Below, one piece after another: positions 1 to 11,604 of a stretch of DNA of 64,000 nt; within the stretch, counting starts at the first letter, position 1; every line of letters begins with the position of its first letter. The translations under genes and the position numbers were made by a program. The stretch comes from Strigamia acuminata (Eukaryota; Arthropoda; Chilopoda; Geophilomorpha; Linotaeniidae), in assembly GCA_949358305.1 (NCBI GenBank), contig OX442314.1, forward strand, positions 49,856,581-49,920,580, given 5' to 3'. The notes below the pieces were generated by a model, which was not told the origin of the DNA, searched no databases, and saw only the letters and a program-made list of their open reading frames with translations.

Positions 1-607
1 GGGAAAAATGGCCCCCCCTGGAAATAGACCTAATTACGTTTCGAAGTAAAAACTTTCGAAGAAACAACCTATACCTTAGAATTTTCAAAGTGATGATATT
101 CGAAGAAGCGATGGGACCTGCTGGGGACGGTCTCTGGGTGGCCGCTGCCTCGCGGTCTCTTGGACACACAAATGGCATTGATGATTTCACCAACAGGTCC
201 CAATTTTGGCCTCATAGGACCCTGTATTCTGATTCCCGACGTCCCATTTCCTCGGCTTCGAAGAACTCACCTGCAACGGACTGAACCAATTGTAAAAGAC
301 TGCATTTGCCTCAAAGACAAGGTTATGGACGAGTATTCTCATCACACGGACGAGCAAAAGCAGAAAGTCGGTCCGTCGTGGTAGAGTTACTTTTGGTACC
401 GCGAGATCAGCGATTCTAGCAAAGTCCCAAAATCCTTAGTGTTCTAAATGCTCTAAATGATCTACCCGCGGCAGATTCTGCCGTGTCCAGCGATATTTCT
501 TGATTGAATCCAGAGAGAAACATTGCCTCAAATACTCAGGACCGGTGAGAAGGATGAGCTGGCGTTGCGGCCGCATCAGATGCAACTTTGCAAAAACCAG
601 TTTCAGG

Positions 608-609
<2 letters not shown>
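1..609. other. Intergenic DNA, no gene recognised
   Basis: Only short unconvincing ORFs are present. The stretch at about 541-600 is a reverse-complement relative of a repeat also seen near 7.8 kb, 10.65 kb and 34.5 kb (shared words include ACCGGTGAGAAGG and CCAGTTTCAGGAGTA). The rest has no recognisable content. Confidence 0.5.

Positions 610-657
<48 letters not shown>
610..657. repeat. (ATT)n microsatellite
   Basis: An uninterrupted run of TTA/ATT trinucleotides sits just after the CAGGAGT word of the flanking dispersed repeat. Confidence 0.95.
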
Positions 658-658
<1 letters not shown>

Positions 659-1649
659 TATTAAGTGTTTTTTAATTTTGTTTATTAATATAAGTTACAT
701 TAATTTATAGGATTTTTTTTTCTTCAAAATTTTTGAGTCTCTAGCACTAAAAGGGCCAGACCGGTCATTTTGACCAGTACAGCCGTTTAAAACAGCTGCA
801 GCAATAAACCCAATGGGTTTACGATGCTGTTAATTTGTGACTTTAGCTGATTTATGATGCTTTATAACATAAATCATCGAAAGTTGCATTTTTTTTAAAA
901 AATAATGAAAAAAAAGTGAATTGACCTAGAACGGCCAAAACCGGTTAAAATGACCAATTGAAATCACCTGAACAATACGTGCACAATATGTGCACAATAT
1001 GTGCATACAACGTTTTGGCATCAAACTGATTAAGTAACACGCGAAACATGCGAAGAAAACAGCAAAACAAAAATTGATGGTTTTTATAAAATCTGATAAA
1101 ATTAAAAACGGAAATTTAATTTTATCAGGTTTTATAATAACGTTATAATAACGTTTCGGCCCTTCTAGGTAGGCCGAAATTCCGGCCTTTCTAGTGCTAG
1201 AAAGATCAGGAACTACTGTATATAATACACGTTGACAAGAGTGGGACGCAGTGTTGGCCTTGAAACAAAGTTGCCTCAGCAATAACATTTTGAAAAATGT
1301 AAAATATTAAGAGAGACATTTCATTTCAACTTCTGCGTCAACCGCACACGGGCCTCTTCGCCGTCAAGAGAGCGCACACGGACCTCATCGCCGTCAAGAG
1401 AGCGCTCAAGAAGACGCAGCTGTAGATGCAGCTGCGCGATGGCCCCAATGTGCTGCTCGTGACGACCAGTAGATGGTGTTTTGTTTATATTTTCTTTCAG
1501 GTAAATGGGAACATGTTTTGGCTGTAAATAAAAAAATTCGTTTCATATAGTGCTTCATAAATTTTGTTGAATTATTGTTCGCATTTATTTTTATTTTATT
1601 CTCAATTTTATGTTTTAAATTATATAGTGGTCACACAGATCGTGACTAG
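658..1649. repeat. AT-rich dispersed-repeat debris
   Basis: This contains words recurring elsewhere in the window, such as the TTTGTTGAATTATTG type also near 35.7, 46.65 and 49.14 kb. A segment near 1195-1230 resembles the reverse complement of 10501-10530. About 1030-1170 is locally self-complementary. No gene was recognised. Confidence 0.4.
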
Positions 1650-4492
1650 CATGGCCTAAACCTAAGACAGGCACCTTGACTGAAGACCATGCTAAGTATC
1701 ACAACAATACAATACAATATCCCCGTCACCCTCCTGTAAGCTGTTGAGTGTGACAAATTTAGATAAATACAATATCCAAAAGCCAACTTAATTTCATTTT
1801 TTTTAAATTTGTCGTTTAGTTTTTAACATAAAGGGCAAGCCTTCAGATTGTATTTGACTTAATAAGAGATGCAGGAGATTCAACAAAAGTGATGAAAATT
1901 GAAGTAGAAAAGTATAAAGTTTAAAGCTCTAGTAAATGCCACATTCATTAGAGAATACGGGCTTACAATACAATGGCAAGTACACATGCTGCATGCATGT
2001 GAGAATGCAGTCTTACAGTTCTCAACAGAAACCTCTAATTCTGCATTTTTAACATCCAAATTGAGTTGCTTTCTACAATTTTGCAGTAGCTGTGGAGTAA
2101 CAGCACAAAAAACGTACAATTTTGTGTGAACAAATTGAGATGATAGAAGAATTTCACAGAAAATTAGCATTTGACCAGAGTTCGCTTTTGGTTCAATAAG
2201 CGACGTTTAAAAAATTGCAAACCTTTCCGACAATATTTTAAATTACTGTGCATTGGACTTCAAAATTGTCACGACAAATTTAAAATTGTCACGACAAATT
2301 TAAAATTGTCACGACAAATTTAAAATTGTCACGACAAATTTAAAATTGTCACGACAAATTTAAAATTGTCACGACAAATTTAAAATTGTCACGACAAATT
2401 TAAAATTGTCACGACAAATTTAAAATTGTCACGACAAATTTAAAATTAGAACACAATTTGCTACCCCTTGGAAATTTCTATCGTTTTTAACGAGAATAGA
2501 GCGTCGAGAAAACAATTGCCCATCATAAATAATACTGCAATTGAAACAAATTAATGAGGAAAAAAACCTTCGGGAATGCAACCAAATCCAACATGATGCT
2601 GGCGTCACCAAAACACAGCTCCGAAAAAACAAGACCACCGATAATATAAATACTCGAGCTGAAATTACAGAAAAGTAAAACATTCATGCTATTTCGTGAA
2701 GAAAAACCCATCGAAATACAACCAAATGCCGGCGTGCCTCCACCGTGATGGTTGTAAACCCCACATTTTAATAATACGGGGTTTTCATTCGGTAATACAC
2801 GGACCAAGATAGAAGCAATCTTCAAACGAATTAATCCTTTGGCTTTAGATTTTAGTAGTTAAGATTTTCAACCTATATTATCGTAATTATTGCAAAAATT
2901 AATCTTCGAATCAATTTCATACTTTTTGGACAATCTAATCCATCGAGAATACGACCAAATCCAACCCGCCGGTGTGACTCCAATTTCCGACGTGCTAGTG
3001 CCATCGTGACGGTAACAGTATACGGGGTTTACATTCCGAAAACACGGGCATACGTTTTAATGACAGAACCAATCTTCGAACTAATTAATTTTTATTTTCG
3101 CTTTTTTTTATACCTGGTTGACAGTCAGGCATTTTCGTAAATTTATTTCGGGAACCAACGCGAAAAACGTAGAAAGGAAACCATAAATATTAATTAGTTC
3201 GAAGATTGGTTCTGTCATTTTATTTATTACATAAGCCCGTGTTTTACCGAATGTAAACCCCGTATACTATATTCGTCACGATGGCATTAGCCATAGTATT
3301 CAAGTAGCCTTGGGCATTAGCACTTCGGAAATTGGAGACACACGGGCGGGTTGGATTTGCTCGCATTCTCGATGGATTAGATTGTCCAAAAAGTCTGAAA
3401 TTGATTCGAAGATTCATTTTTGCAGCAATGTGAAATATATCGGTTGAAAATCGAAACTACTAAAATCTAAATACAAAGGATTAATTAGTTTGAAGATTGC
3501 TTCAATCATTACTCGTTGTCCGTGTTTTACCGATTGAAAACCCCGTATTATTATAATGCGGAATTTGCAACCATCACGATGTAGGCACGCCGGCATTTGG
3601 TTGTATTTCGATGGTTTTTTCCTCACCATGTTTTACTTTTTTCGCAATTTCAGCTCGAGTATTTGTATAACCGGTGCTCTTGTTTCCTTGGAGCTGTGTT
3701 TTGGTGACGGCGGCGTGTCGGATTTGGTTGCATTCCCGAAGGTTTTTCTCCTCATTAATTTGCTTCAATTGCAGTATTATTTATTACGGGATCTCTTGTT
3801 TTCTTCACGCTATATTTTGGTTTAGGACTGGAGAAATTTCCAAGTGGTAGTTAATTGTGTTCTAATTGAAATTTGTCGTGACAATTTTCAAATCAAAAGG
3901 CTTAATATTTGCACAGTAATTTAAAATATTTTCGGTTTGCAATTTTTTAAATGTTGTTTATTGAACCAAAAGCGAGCTCTGGTCAATTGCTAATTTTCTG
4001 TGAAATTCTTCTATCATCTCAATTTGTTCACACAAAATTGTACGTTTTTTGTGCGGTTACTTTACAGCTACTGCAAAATTGTGCAGGGCAATTCAATTTG
4101 GATGTTACAAATGTAGAATTAGAAGTTTCTGTTGAGACTGCATTCTCACATGCATGCAGCATGTTCTTGCCATTGTATTGTAAGCCTGCATTTTCTGATG
4201 AATGTGGCATTTACTATGGTAGAACTTTAAACTTTGTTTTTCTACTTCAATTTTCATCACACTCATTGAATCTCCTGCGATTCTTACTAAGTCAAACACA
4301 ATCTAAAGGAGTTCCCTTTATGCCAAAAAACTAAACGACAAATTTAAACAAAATGAAAATACGTTGGCTATTAGATATAGTATTTATCTATATTTTTCCT
4401 CCCAACAGCTTAAAGGGGGTGATGGGGATATTATATTGTGCTAGCATGGTCCTCAGGCAAGGTGCTTTTCTTATGTTTAGGCCATGCAAGTT
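1650..4492. mobile_element. 2.8-kb foldback (long inverted repeat) element
   Basis: The arms are diverged inverted copies. ATGGCCTAAACCTAAGACAG near 1651 mirrors the complement near 4470-4490. The GATGAAAATTGAAGTAGAAA block near 1893 mirrors 4230-4260, and the block near 3066-3090 mirrors 3187-3215. The centre is about 3100-3180. The same arm occurs singly at about 36.9-38.7 kb and 51.2-52.3 kb, with a fragment near 24.98-25.08 kb, so it is a dispersed family. ORFs in the arms are antisense mirrors of one another and carry no recognised domain, so they are not called as genes. Confidence 0.75.
2262..2446. repeat. 20-bp tandem repeat, nine copies, near-palindromic unit
   Basis: The unit AAAATTGTCACGACAAATTT is repeated nine times head to tail. 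It is almost its own reverse complement. It lies only in the left arm of the foldback: the right arm and the copies at 38.06 and 51.6 kb each have one unit. Confidence 0.95.
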
Positions 4493-4575
4493 GCCATTTG
4501 TAAGCCATTAAGTTAGCAATGCTGAGGCAGAAAATGAAGACGACGGGATGGCGTTGCTCGGCAGCGAGGCGATGA

Positions 4576-4720
4576 CAGGGCTGGACTGGGAACAAATTTA
4601 TTACCGGGAAATCTGGGTGTCCGGGCCACAATTAATGGAGTCGGGACAGGCTACAGCAGGCCACAGCAGCCACGGGCCACCGGGAAATTCCCGGTAGCTC
4701 GCCGGGCCAGTCCAGCACTG
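4576..4720. mobile_element. hAT-type MITE, 145 bp, 8-bp target duplication
   Basis: The ends CAGGGCTGGACTGG and CCAGTCCAGCACTG are near-perfect terminal inverted repeats. Both sides are flanked by GGCGATGA (4568-4575 and 4721-4728). An 8-bp duplication and a CAGGG-type tip are usual for hAT elements. There is no coding capacity. Confidence 0.85.
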
Positions 4721-4728
4721 GGCGATGA

Positions 4729-5198
4729 TGCGCGCTGACGGTGACGCGACTGGAAATTAGCCTTTGTCACAACTGCTGAGTTGGGGTCTTTTGCATTTTT
4801 TGCTTCTTATTTTTCACAAAAACAAGAAGCTGCTCCTTACACACTGTCGTGGATGATAAAAAATTGGAATCAATTGTCAACACCAAATGACAAATAACAA
4901 AAACAATAACTAAGAAAGAAAAAACTACAACTAACGCCTGCTAATTAACGAAATAAAAGCAAAAAAATATATAAATAAATACTGGCAATTTAACAAACAA
5001 AAATTGACAAATACTTGCGAATTGAAATAAATTCATGAACAATTGATGTAAGTACAAAAACGAAATTGGCGAGGAGTTACGACAGATAGCATTTACACAA
5101 AATCAGATCAGGACTGTCCTCGAATTTGTTGGCGACTAGAGTGGAAATCAAAACATCCACCTTAGCTTCTAAAGGAAAATTTTCGTTTTTTATTTTCA
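4729..5198. other. AT-rich intergenic DNA
   Basis: There is no ORF of note, no repeat shared with the rest of the window, and no recognised regulatory site. Confidence 0.4.
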
Positions 5199-5497
5199 TC
5201 AGTTCCGATCTGTTCTTTCTGATTTTATTCTTAAAAACTCTTTGCTTTCTGCCATAGGTTCCTCATCGCTCTCTGGAAATTTATCAAACAAGCCAGCAGA
5301 GGCAGATGCAATTGCTATCGCCACTAAATCCGGACGACATCCCTTACACACGATCATTTTCATCTGGTCACAAACCACCTCAAATAAAATCGTTTTGACT
5401 TCGGGCTTCTTTTCTAAAAGGACTCTATCTAAAACTTCAAACTGGTCTGTTAATTTGACATTATTAGTACGCTCGCTATCAAGTTTCTCAATCAAAT
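5199..5497 (-). CDS. Unidentified exon-like ORF (98 codons, minus strand)
   Basis: An open frame of 98 codons ends in TGA. Its composition looks coding: acidic and lysine-rich, few rare residues, with a CKGCRPD motif and an acidic FPESDEEPM stretch. It has no initiating ATG in frame near its start. Just upstream on the minus strand is a plausible 3' splice site (CACATTTAAG then ATTTGATT), so it may be a terminal exon. I recognise no family. The 31-bp minisatellite begins immediately upstream, which argues that any upstream exon is distant or lost. It could also be a transposon-derived fragment. Confidence 0.35.
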
Positions 5498-5507
5498 CTT
5501 AAATGTG

Positions 5508-5835
5508 TTGAAAAGCCTAAAAATATGTTGAAAATACAAATCAAAGGCTAAAAATATGTTGAAATACAAATCAAAGCTTAAAAATGTTTAAAATACAAAT
5601 AAAGTAATTAAAACCTAAAAATGAGTTTAAAAACTCAAATCAAGACGTAAACATGAGTTTTAAACTGAAACCAATGTCTAAAAATGTTTTTAAAAGTCAA
5701 ATTAAGGCCTCTAATTGTTTTTAAAACTGAAATCAAGGCCTAAAAATAAGTTTAAAACTCAAATGAAGGCATAAAAATTTGTCTCACACACAAATGAAGG
5801 TGTAAAAATGTGTCTTACAGACAAATGAAGGTGTC
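5508..5835. repeat. 31-bp minisatellite, about ten diverged units
   Basis: Units share the linker CAAATNAAGGNNTAAAAAT at a period near 31 bp. Several contain a small inverted repeat between linkers, for example TGAGTTT/AAACTCA near 5631 and TGTCT/AGACA near 5810, and the stem sequence differs from unit to unit. Confidence 0.8.
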
Positions 5836-6264
5836 CCTCGAGTGTGCATTGAATTAGACACATTGCATATTAAACCTGAAACTGAAACATCTTTCTTGGA
5901 TTAATTTATATGCAGGCATCTAGGGCTGTTATTTTAATATTTAGTCAGGTAAAGATCTTGCAAAGCCAACCACTACTTCCAAAAACAAATGTTAATTCAG
6001 GTGCGACGAGTGTATATGACATGTACTCATAAATGAAAATGCGCCAAGCTATTTTACAGAAATCATTACATTGTATATGCAATGCTGAATTGAGTGGTAT
6101 ATACACCTATTTGATGAATAGCTTTGTGGCCATTGACGAGGGAGAAATTGAACTGAATTGAAATACGAGCGTGGTAAAACTAAGAGAAGAGGGGCGAAGG
6201 TGAGGAAAGGAGACCGAAAGACGAGCGAGAGGGGGGCGTTATAGTTTCACTGTATGGCTCGTTG
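5836..6264. other. Intergenic DNA, nothing recognised
   Basis: There is a purine-rich patch at about 6180-6240 (repeated GAGA/GGGG). No ORF or repeat was recognised. Confidence 0.4.
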
Positions 6265-6272
6265 TACTATAC

Positions 6273-6425
6273 CAGGAGTCGGCAACCTTTTAAGACGGAC
6301 GAGCCAAAAGTTACAATTTACAACATTTCCCAGTTTTTAAAGAGCCACTAACATACATTATGGTATTATATTAGGGTATCGAAAGATCCGCATGCGGCTC
6401 GCGGGCCGCAGGTTGCCGACCCCTG
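6273..6425. mobile_element. hAT-type MITE, 153 bp, 8-bp target duplication
   Basis: The element starts CAGGAGTCGGCAACCT and ends AGGTTGCCGACCCCTG, which are inverted repeats with one mismatch. Perfect TACTATAC duplications flank it at 6265-6272 and 6426-6433. The GGTTGCCGACCCCTG tip is a common hAT end in animals. Confidence 0.9.
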
Positions 6426-6939
6426 TACTATACGAGTTGCCCCGAAACAAACACCCATTTATTTATTCGTTTGTTCGTTAATCTCGTCCGCTCGTTAAAT
6501 TTTATCAAATTCGTTAAACTCGTTTGTTAATTTGTCAAATTGGTCGTTTCGTCTGGCAAGGAGAACAACGGCAACGCTAACGTTTACGCGAGTAACTCGG
6601 CGAGTTCATGCATTCTGTGCGCGCAAAATGCGAATGCGGCCAATTGACAAAATAATAATTTATAGGCAGTGGTTTAATAACTTACCTCCGTGGACGAAGT
6701 GCGTGTCGCGTCTATTGTGTCTGATTTTGACGAATATGAACTGACGCAACGCCCGGTGATAATAATGACGTTGATCGGTTACATATAGAGACAAAACAGC
6801 TAAGCTTATACCCTTTTACCTGAAAAAAAAATATAAAAACACCACCCATTTTCGCCATATCTGCCATGGTTTTAGCATTTTTCGTATTGTAAATATTGTC
6901 ACGAACCTGTTCCTACAAAAATAAATTAAAATTTGGCTC

Positions 6940-7191
6940 GTGATTACCTATTCAGATTTCGAATCGGATAGCAGTTACGAGCGTGAGCCACCAATTAAGC
7001 GGAAAACATTTGAATGGACAAAAATCAGAACATTTTCAACTGCTGAAGAAGCAAGAGATCAAATTCGGTGTGAGAAGATGTGGACGTACAAACGAAAACA
7101 TCCATCTTTAAAGGGAAGCAAAGTGTTTTTTGATGGCAAGTATTCAAACTCTTGCAGCCACCTAGAGACCGTCGGAGAAACGTATTACTGA
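6940..7191 (+). pseudogene. MULE/FLYWCH-like N-terminal fragment (transposase-derived)
   Basis: The 83-codon frame has the layout of the small zinc-binding module found in front of MULE-type transposases and in FLYWCH proteins: F(S/T)TAEEARDQI, then KMWTYKRKHPSLKGSKVFF. The conserved cysteine/histidine part after that point is missing or degraded, and the frame closes with TGA soon after. It has no ATG start (the frame opens at GTG), so it is probably a broken transposon remnant. The flanks are AT-rich with no terminal repeats seen. The family assignment is tentative. Confidence 0.35.
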
Positions 7192-7399
7192 TGTCCATAA
7201 GAACATCCGGGCATTCACGCAAGGAATGTTTAGGAATGTTTGGCATTTTTAATTTCTGTGATGTCAGGACTCGCAAAAAACTAAAAAAGAAAAATATATA
7301 TTTGTTTTTTTTTTAGAGATACAACGTTATTAAGAGACAAAAAAAACAGAATGCTGCAAATTTGTTTATCTGCAATCAATTTTTCCACCAATCATCAAG

Positions 7400-9004
7400 C
7401 AATATGGTTTCTAGGAATGAGCTAGTTCTAAACAAGCAAAAACATAAAAATATAAAAATTATATAATAAAATTCTCAGTAAAAGTATCACAGAAAACTCT
7501 CCAAAATGTCCTAAAGTTTTTTGTTGATATACAATAAAAAGTAAGACATTGGTTATTAAAAATTGAAATAAAATGTCTCTTATAATAATTTCATTTTTCT
7601 TGGGGTTCACGTCACATTTTTTTGAATATTGTTGATGAAGCAACTTTGTATAACTTCGACACACTATTGTTGTAATGGAGACCCTAAAATTTTGAAAAAA
7701 AGAAAGTCTATAAATAAATGCAAATTATAAATAAACAAATTTAAAAGATACGGAGTACTTAATAAAAAAAAACTGAAACACACCCACCTACTCCTGAAAC
7801 TGGTTTTTGGATAGTTGCATCTGATGCGGTCAAAATGCCAGCTTACCCCTCTCACCTGTCCTGAGCAGTTGCTGCAAATGTTCTCTCTTGATTTAGTCAA
7901 GAAATGGCGCTGGACATGGCAGAATCTTCTGCTGATGGATCATTTAGAGCATCTGCTGACGGCCAACTGTGCTGTAACGACTTGAAGATAGAACTTTGCT
8001 CTCCTTTGACTGAAAATGTAATGGCGAAAATGGCGTGAACGTCATTTCCCAAAACTCACTCACTCGGGCGGCGATGGCTGACTTCGGCGACGCTCACGTT
8101 GGTCCTCGATGGCAGTAGCGACGACTTCATCTGGTGCGATCATTACAAAGTCTATAAAAATTAAAAAGAAAAATATTTATTTATTACAATTTTTACATTG
8201 CTGCGATCCAGGTTATTTCGCAGTTAGAATGCTTTAAACAGTCTTAAATCTGGAAATAATAATTAATCAAGGTTGTCTAAGGGTTAAATAAAAACAAGCT
8301 AAGTGAAATAACAAAAGAACTTTTTATTTGGTTTAATACAAATTAATTAATAAATAACTAACTTCACTGTAAAGCTGTCATTAGAACCTATATCCACTGT
8401 AGGATAGAATGTCTTGCTCACTATGCAACTAAAATATATTTAGTGATAAAAATATATTTCACACACAACAAACAAATTGTAAGTATTCTGACAAATACCA
8501 AATAATTTAAAAAATTAAAAATAAAAACCAATCAATCACAAACAGAATAAAAACTCGTTGAATAATAATAATAAGTGTTAATTTATTTCATCACAAATAT
8601 ATAAAGCATTAAATAATTAATAATAAATTATAATTAATAATAAATAATAAGTAATAATTAGTGGTAATATATTGTGCACTAGTTAATTCAAAAAGAATTG
8701 AGCGGGTTTTGATGAGAACCTAAACAATGGTATTTACTCGCAATGGCGCATATTACAATACACACATGTATAATCACCTGTCAGGATGCAAACTAAGTTT
8801 TTACCGCAAGAAATACAATCTGCCATTTTAGCAAACTTAATTAATTAACAAATACTTCATGATATCATAACATAACAAATAATAAATAATAAAGATATTA
8901 CAGAAAATTCTCCAAAAAATAAGAGTTTTTTTGTTGATTAACAAAAGTTTAATAATTAAGTAATCAAACAAATAAGATACTCGTATACCGGGTATACAAT
9001 ATTA
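7400..9004. repeat. Dispersed repeat family X, partial copies
   Basis: The segment 7430-7670 is repeated around 9556-9610 (GACATTGNTTATT, AAATGTCTCTTATAATAATTT). The segment 7678-8130 is a diverged copy of 10531-11000. Parts of 8280-8480 match 11400-11530 and 23700-23850. No intact ORF is present. About 8500-8950 is AT-rich DNA with no recognised content. Confidence 0.55.
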
Positions 9005-9551
9005 GTGAGTTTGCGGTTGCCAATTGTTCCTTATAATTATGAGTTACAAGCTCATAATTATAATTGTAATTCCTTGTTGAAATAGGCACTTGCGGTAGAA
9101 CAAATAAATTTTATAAATTATACTTATAAATACCATGTGAACAGTGCAAATCCCTTGCATGTAATGGTAGAACAAATCCATATGCAAAAGAAAATGAAAA
9201 TCTGTAGGTTTACTATTTTGACATTTCTCAGACATAAAATTGTCTTTCAGTTTATTTATTTGCTTACCTGCAATGATTTTAGTTGTTTCTATCCTTCGAT
9301 GGCATAAAGAAATTGTGATTGAGGCTGAATGTTGAAACAGGTCAGGCAGCCATTTTGAATTTCCATCAGCACCATCAGCGCCATTTGCAATAGTGGGAGG
9401 AGCTTCAAATAGTGTTAAGCGATCTGATTGGCTCCCTTATTTTACAAAATAGTGTAAAAGTTGAGGAGTTACGTTATGTTATAAGTCCATTTTTATAATT
9501 ATGAGCTTGTAACTCATAATTATAAGGAACAATTGGCAACCGCAAACTCAC
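9005..9551. mobile_element. TA-flanked terminal-inverted-repeat element, 547 bp
   Basis: The ends GTGAGTTTGCGGTTGCCAAT and its reverse complement are flanked by TA on both sides. The inverted ends run for about 58 bp. Within each end, a 13-bp perfect hairpin (TTATAATTATGAG/CTCATAATTATAA) makes the terminus self-folding. The TA target suggests a Tc1/mariner-type MITE. It interrupts a repeat whose related copy lies near 7.5 kb. Confidence 0.8.
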
Positions 9552-9609
9552 TAGTAAGTAAGACATTGATTATTTATAAAATTGAAATAAAATGTCTCTT
9601 ATAATAATT

Positions 9610-10055
9610 TTATTTTTCTTGAACCAATACCAACCGTTTACGATCATGATAGTCTACTCGACCAATGAAGTTGGCCATTTCCTCGTTTCGTTCTAGTCGT
9701 AACCTCAAAAATTCACGTCGGAGAGCCGCCTGACGGGCGCGCGAACTGGGCGCATAAATTTTTGCTAGAGTGTCCCAACTCTCCTTTGGTGTGTTAGACG
9801 AATCGAGTGCCGACTTCTTTGCTTCGCTTACACAACAATAAATAATCCCCAATGCTTTGTCCTTTTTTCGTTTATATTTCTTCTTCTCCTTATCGTTAGC
9901 TGTCTTAAGAAAATCCGCCTCATCTTCCTCGGTGACGTAATGCCACAGGCCCTCTGATTTCAACAACATCTTCATTGAACAGGCCCACATCTCGTAATTC
10001 CCGACTGACAGGATCGGCACCTTCGCGGAGGAATTTTTGGTCTATTTCTGCATTT
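9610..10055 (-). pseudogene. Truncated copia-type gag fragment
   Basis: The reading frame has the hallmark start of Ty1/copia gag proteins (UBN2-type): VGNYEMWACSMKMLLKSEGL, then ALGIIYCCV and an ESWDTLAKIY-like helix, followed by LRREFLRLRLERNEEMANFI. The likely initiator at 10055 (ATGCAGAAA) is followed at once by an in-frame TAG. The 3' end runs into family X sequence near 9645, losing the zinc knuckle and all of pol. It is therefore a non-functional capsid-domain remnant of an LTR retrotransposon. No LTRs were identified. Confidence 0.75.
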
Positions 10056-10530
10056 TGACGTTGAAGATACAAACGCAGAGACGTCACGGCTAAGAGAATG
10101 GTATTGGCTTGGTTGGTTGAATACGTTAAGGGCGCACAAAAATAGTAGCACGGTCACTTATTCGGAGCACAAACACAACTTTCGGCGCACTTTCCCGCGG
10201 TGTTCGAAGTGGAAGCCAAGATGGGGCAATCACTTCTGAAGTGATTAAATAACCTTTATCAGCCAGTCTACAGAGTTCCGACCGACTGCCTGGCAGCCGC
10301 GGGACACTCTGCTTGCCACGACAAGCACTCACAAAGAATGCGTTAACGCGTGACCGGATCGGTCGAAGGGCGATAACGATGCTAATTGACCCACCAAAAA
10401 CTTAAAAACTACCTTAAGATCTAACAAAGTGAATTGCGAAGCTGAAAGAAAATAAGGCGAAAGTGATGAATTATGCATATGTCACATTGTTGTCAGCAAC
10501 ATGTACTATAAATAGTTCCTGATCTTTCTG
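10056..10530. other. Mixed DNA upstream of the copia fragment, no gene called
   Basis: Moderately GC-rich at 10100-10400, perhaps leader or LTR sequence of the same copia element, but no repeat pair was found to prove it. Confidence 0.3.
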
Positions 10531-11604
10531 GAGACCCTAAAATTTTGTAAAAAAATATAGTTTATAAATAAATGCAAATTATAAATAAACAAATTTAAAA
10601 GATACTTAATAAAAAAAACTGAAACACACGCGCCTACTCCTGAAACTGGTTTTTGTAATGTTGCATCTGATGTGGCTGAAACGCCAGCTCACCCCTCTCA
10701 CCGGTCCTGAGCCGCTGCTGCAAATGTTCTATCTTGATTTAATGGCGCTAAACATGGCGGAATCCTCTGCGGATGGATTATTTAGATCATCTGCTGACGG
10801 CCAACTTTTATGTAACGACTTGAAGTCAGAATTTTGCTCTCCTGTGACTGAGAATGTAATTTAATTGAGAATGAAATGCGTACAACGACCGTTGTACGCG
10901 AAAATGGCGGTAACGTCGTTTCCCAAAGCTCACTCACTCGGGCGGCGATGGCTGACTCCGGAGACGCTCACGTTGGTCCTCGATGGCAGTATCGAGTGAG
11001 AGCACTCCTCGCTAGCAGGATCACTGAAATACCGTGGAAATGCCGGTATCAACAGTGGTTGATACACTTAAAACGCTGGCTTTGCAAACTTAGCAAAGAT
11101 AGCAAGAAATGTCTCAAATCATCTAAACGTTAACACGGTCAATACTTGCAGTGGCAGAGCAGTTAGGTAAACATGAATAATGCTTTCTAACATCCTGGCT
11201 CCAAATGTTTCTTGTATGTGCACCATAACCAAGCTATCTTGATTAGCCCATTTATAGTTACGGATGTATCTGGGTTCGACGCAACGACTTCATCTGTTGC
11301 GATCATTACAAAGTCTACAAAAATTTAAAAAAAAAATAATCATTTATTACAATTTTTACATTTATTACAATTTTTTCGGAGTTAAAATGCTCTGAACAGT
11401 CTTAAATCTGGAAATAATAATTAGTTGTCTCGGGGCTAAATAAAAACAAGCTAACAAGTAAGTAAAATTACAAAAGAACTTTATTTGTTCTAATACAAAT
11501 TAAATATTGAGTAATAAATAAGTAGGCTAAATAATGACTTACTTGTTAGAAAGAAAAATGAAATCATTAAATGAACTAAACAAAGAAAATGCAAACAACG
11601 ACTT
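10531..11604. repeat. Dispersed repeat family X, left part of interrupted copy
   Basis: This aligns with 7678-8180 and, beyond 10880, with 22909-23200 (shared GAAAATGGCGG, CTCACTCACTCGGGC, TGCAAACTTAGCAAAGATA). It is the left flank of the palindromic element at 11605. Confidence 0.65.

Noticed and set aside
1880-4334. Pair of ORFs in the foldback arms containing LLSSQFVHTKLYVFCAV as a possible gene
   Set aside because: They are the same repeat read from opposite arms; other copies of the family carry frameshifts, and no domain is visible.
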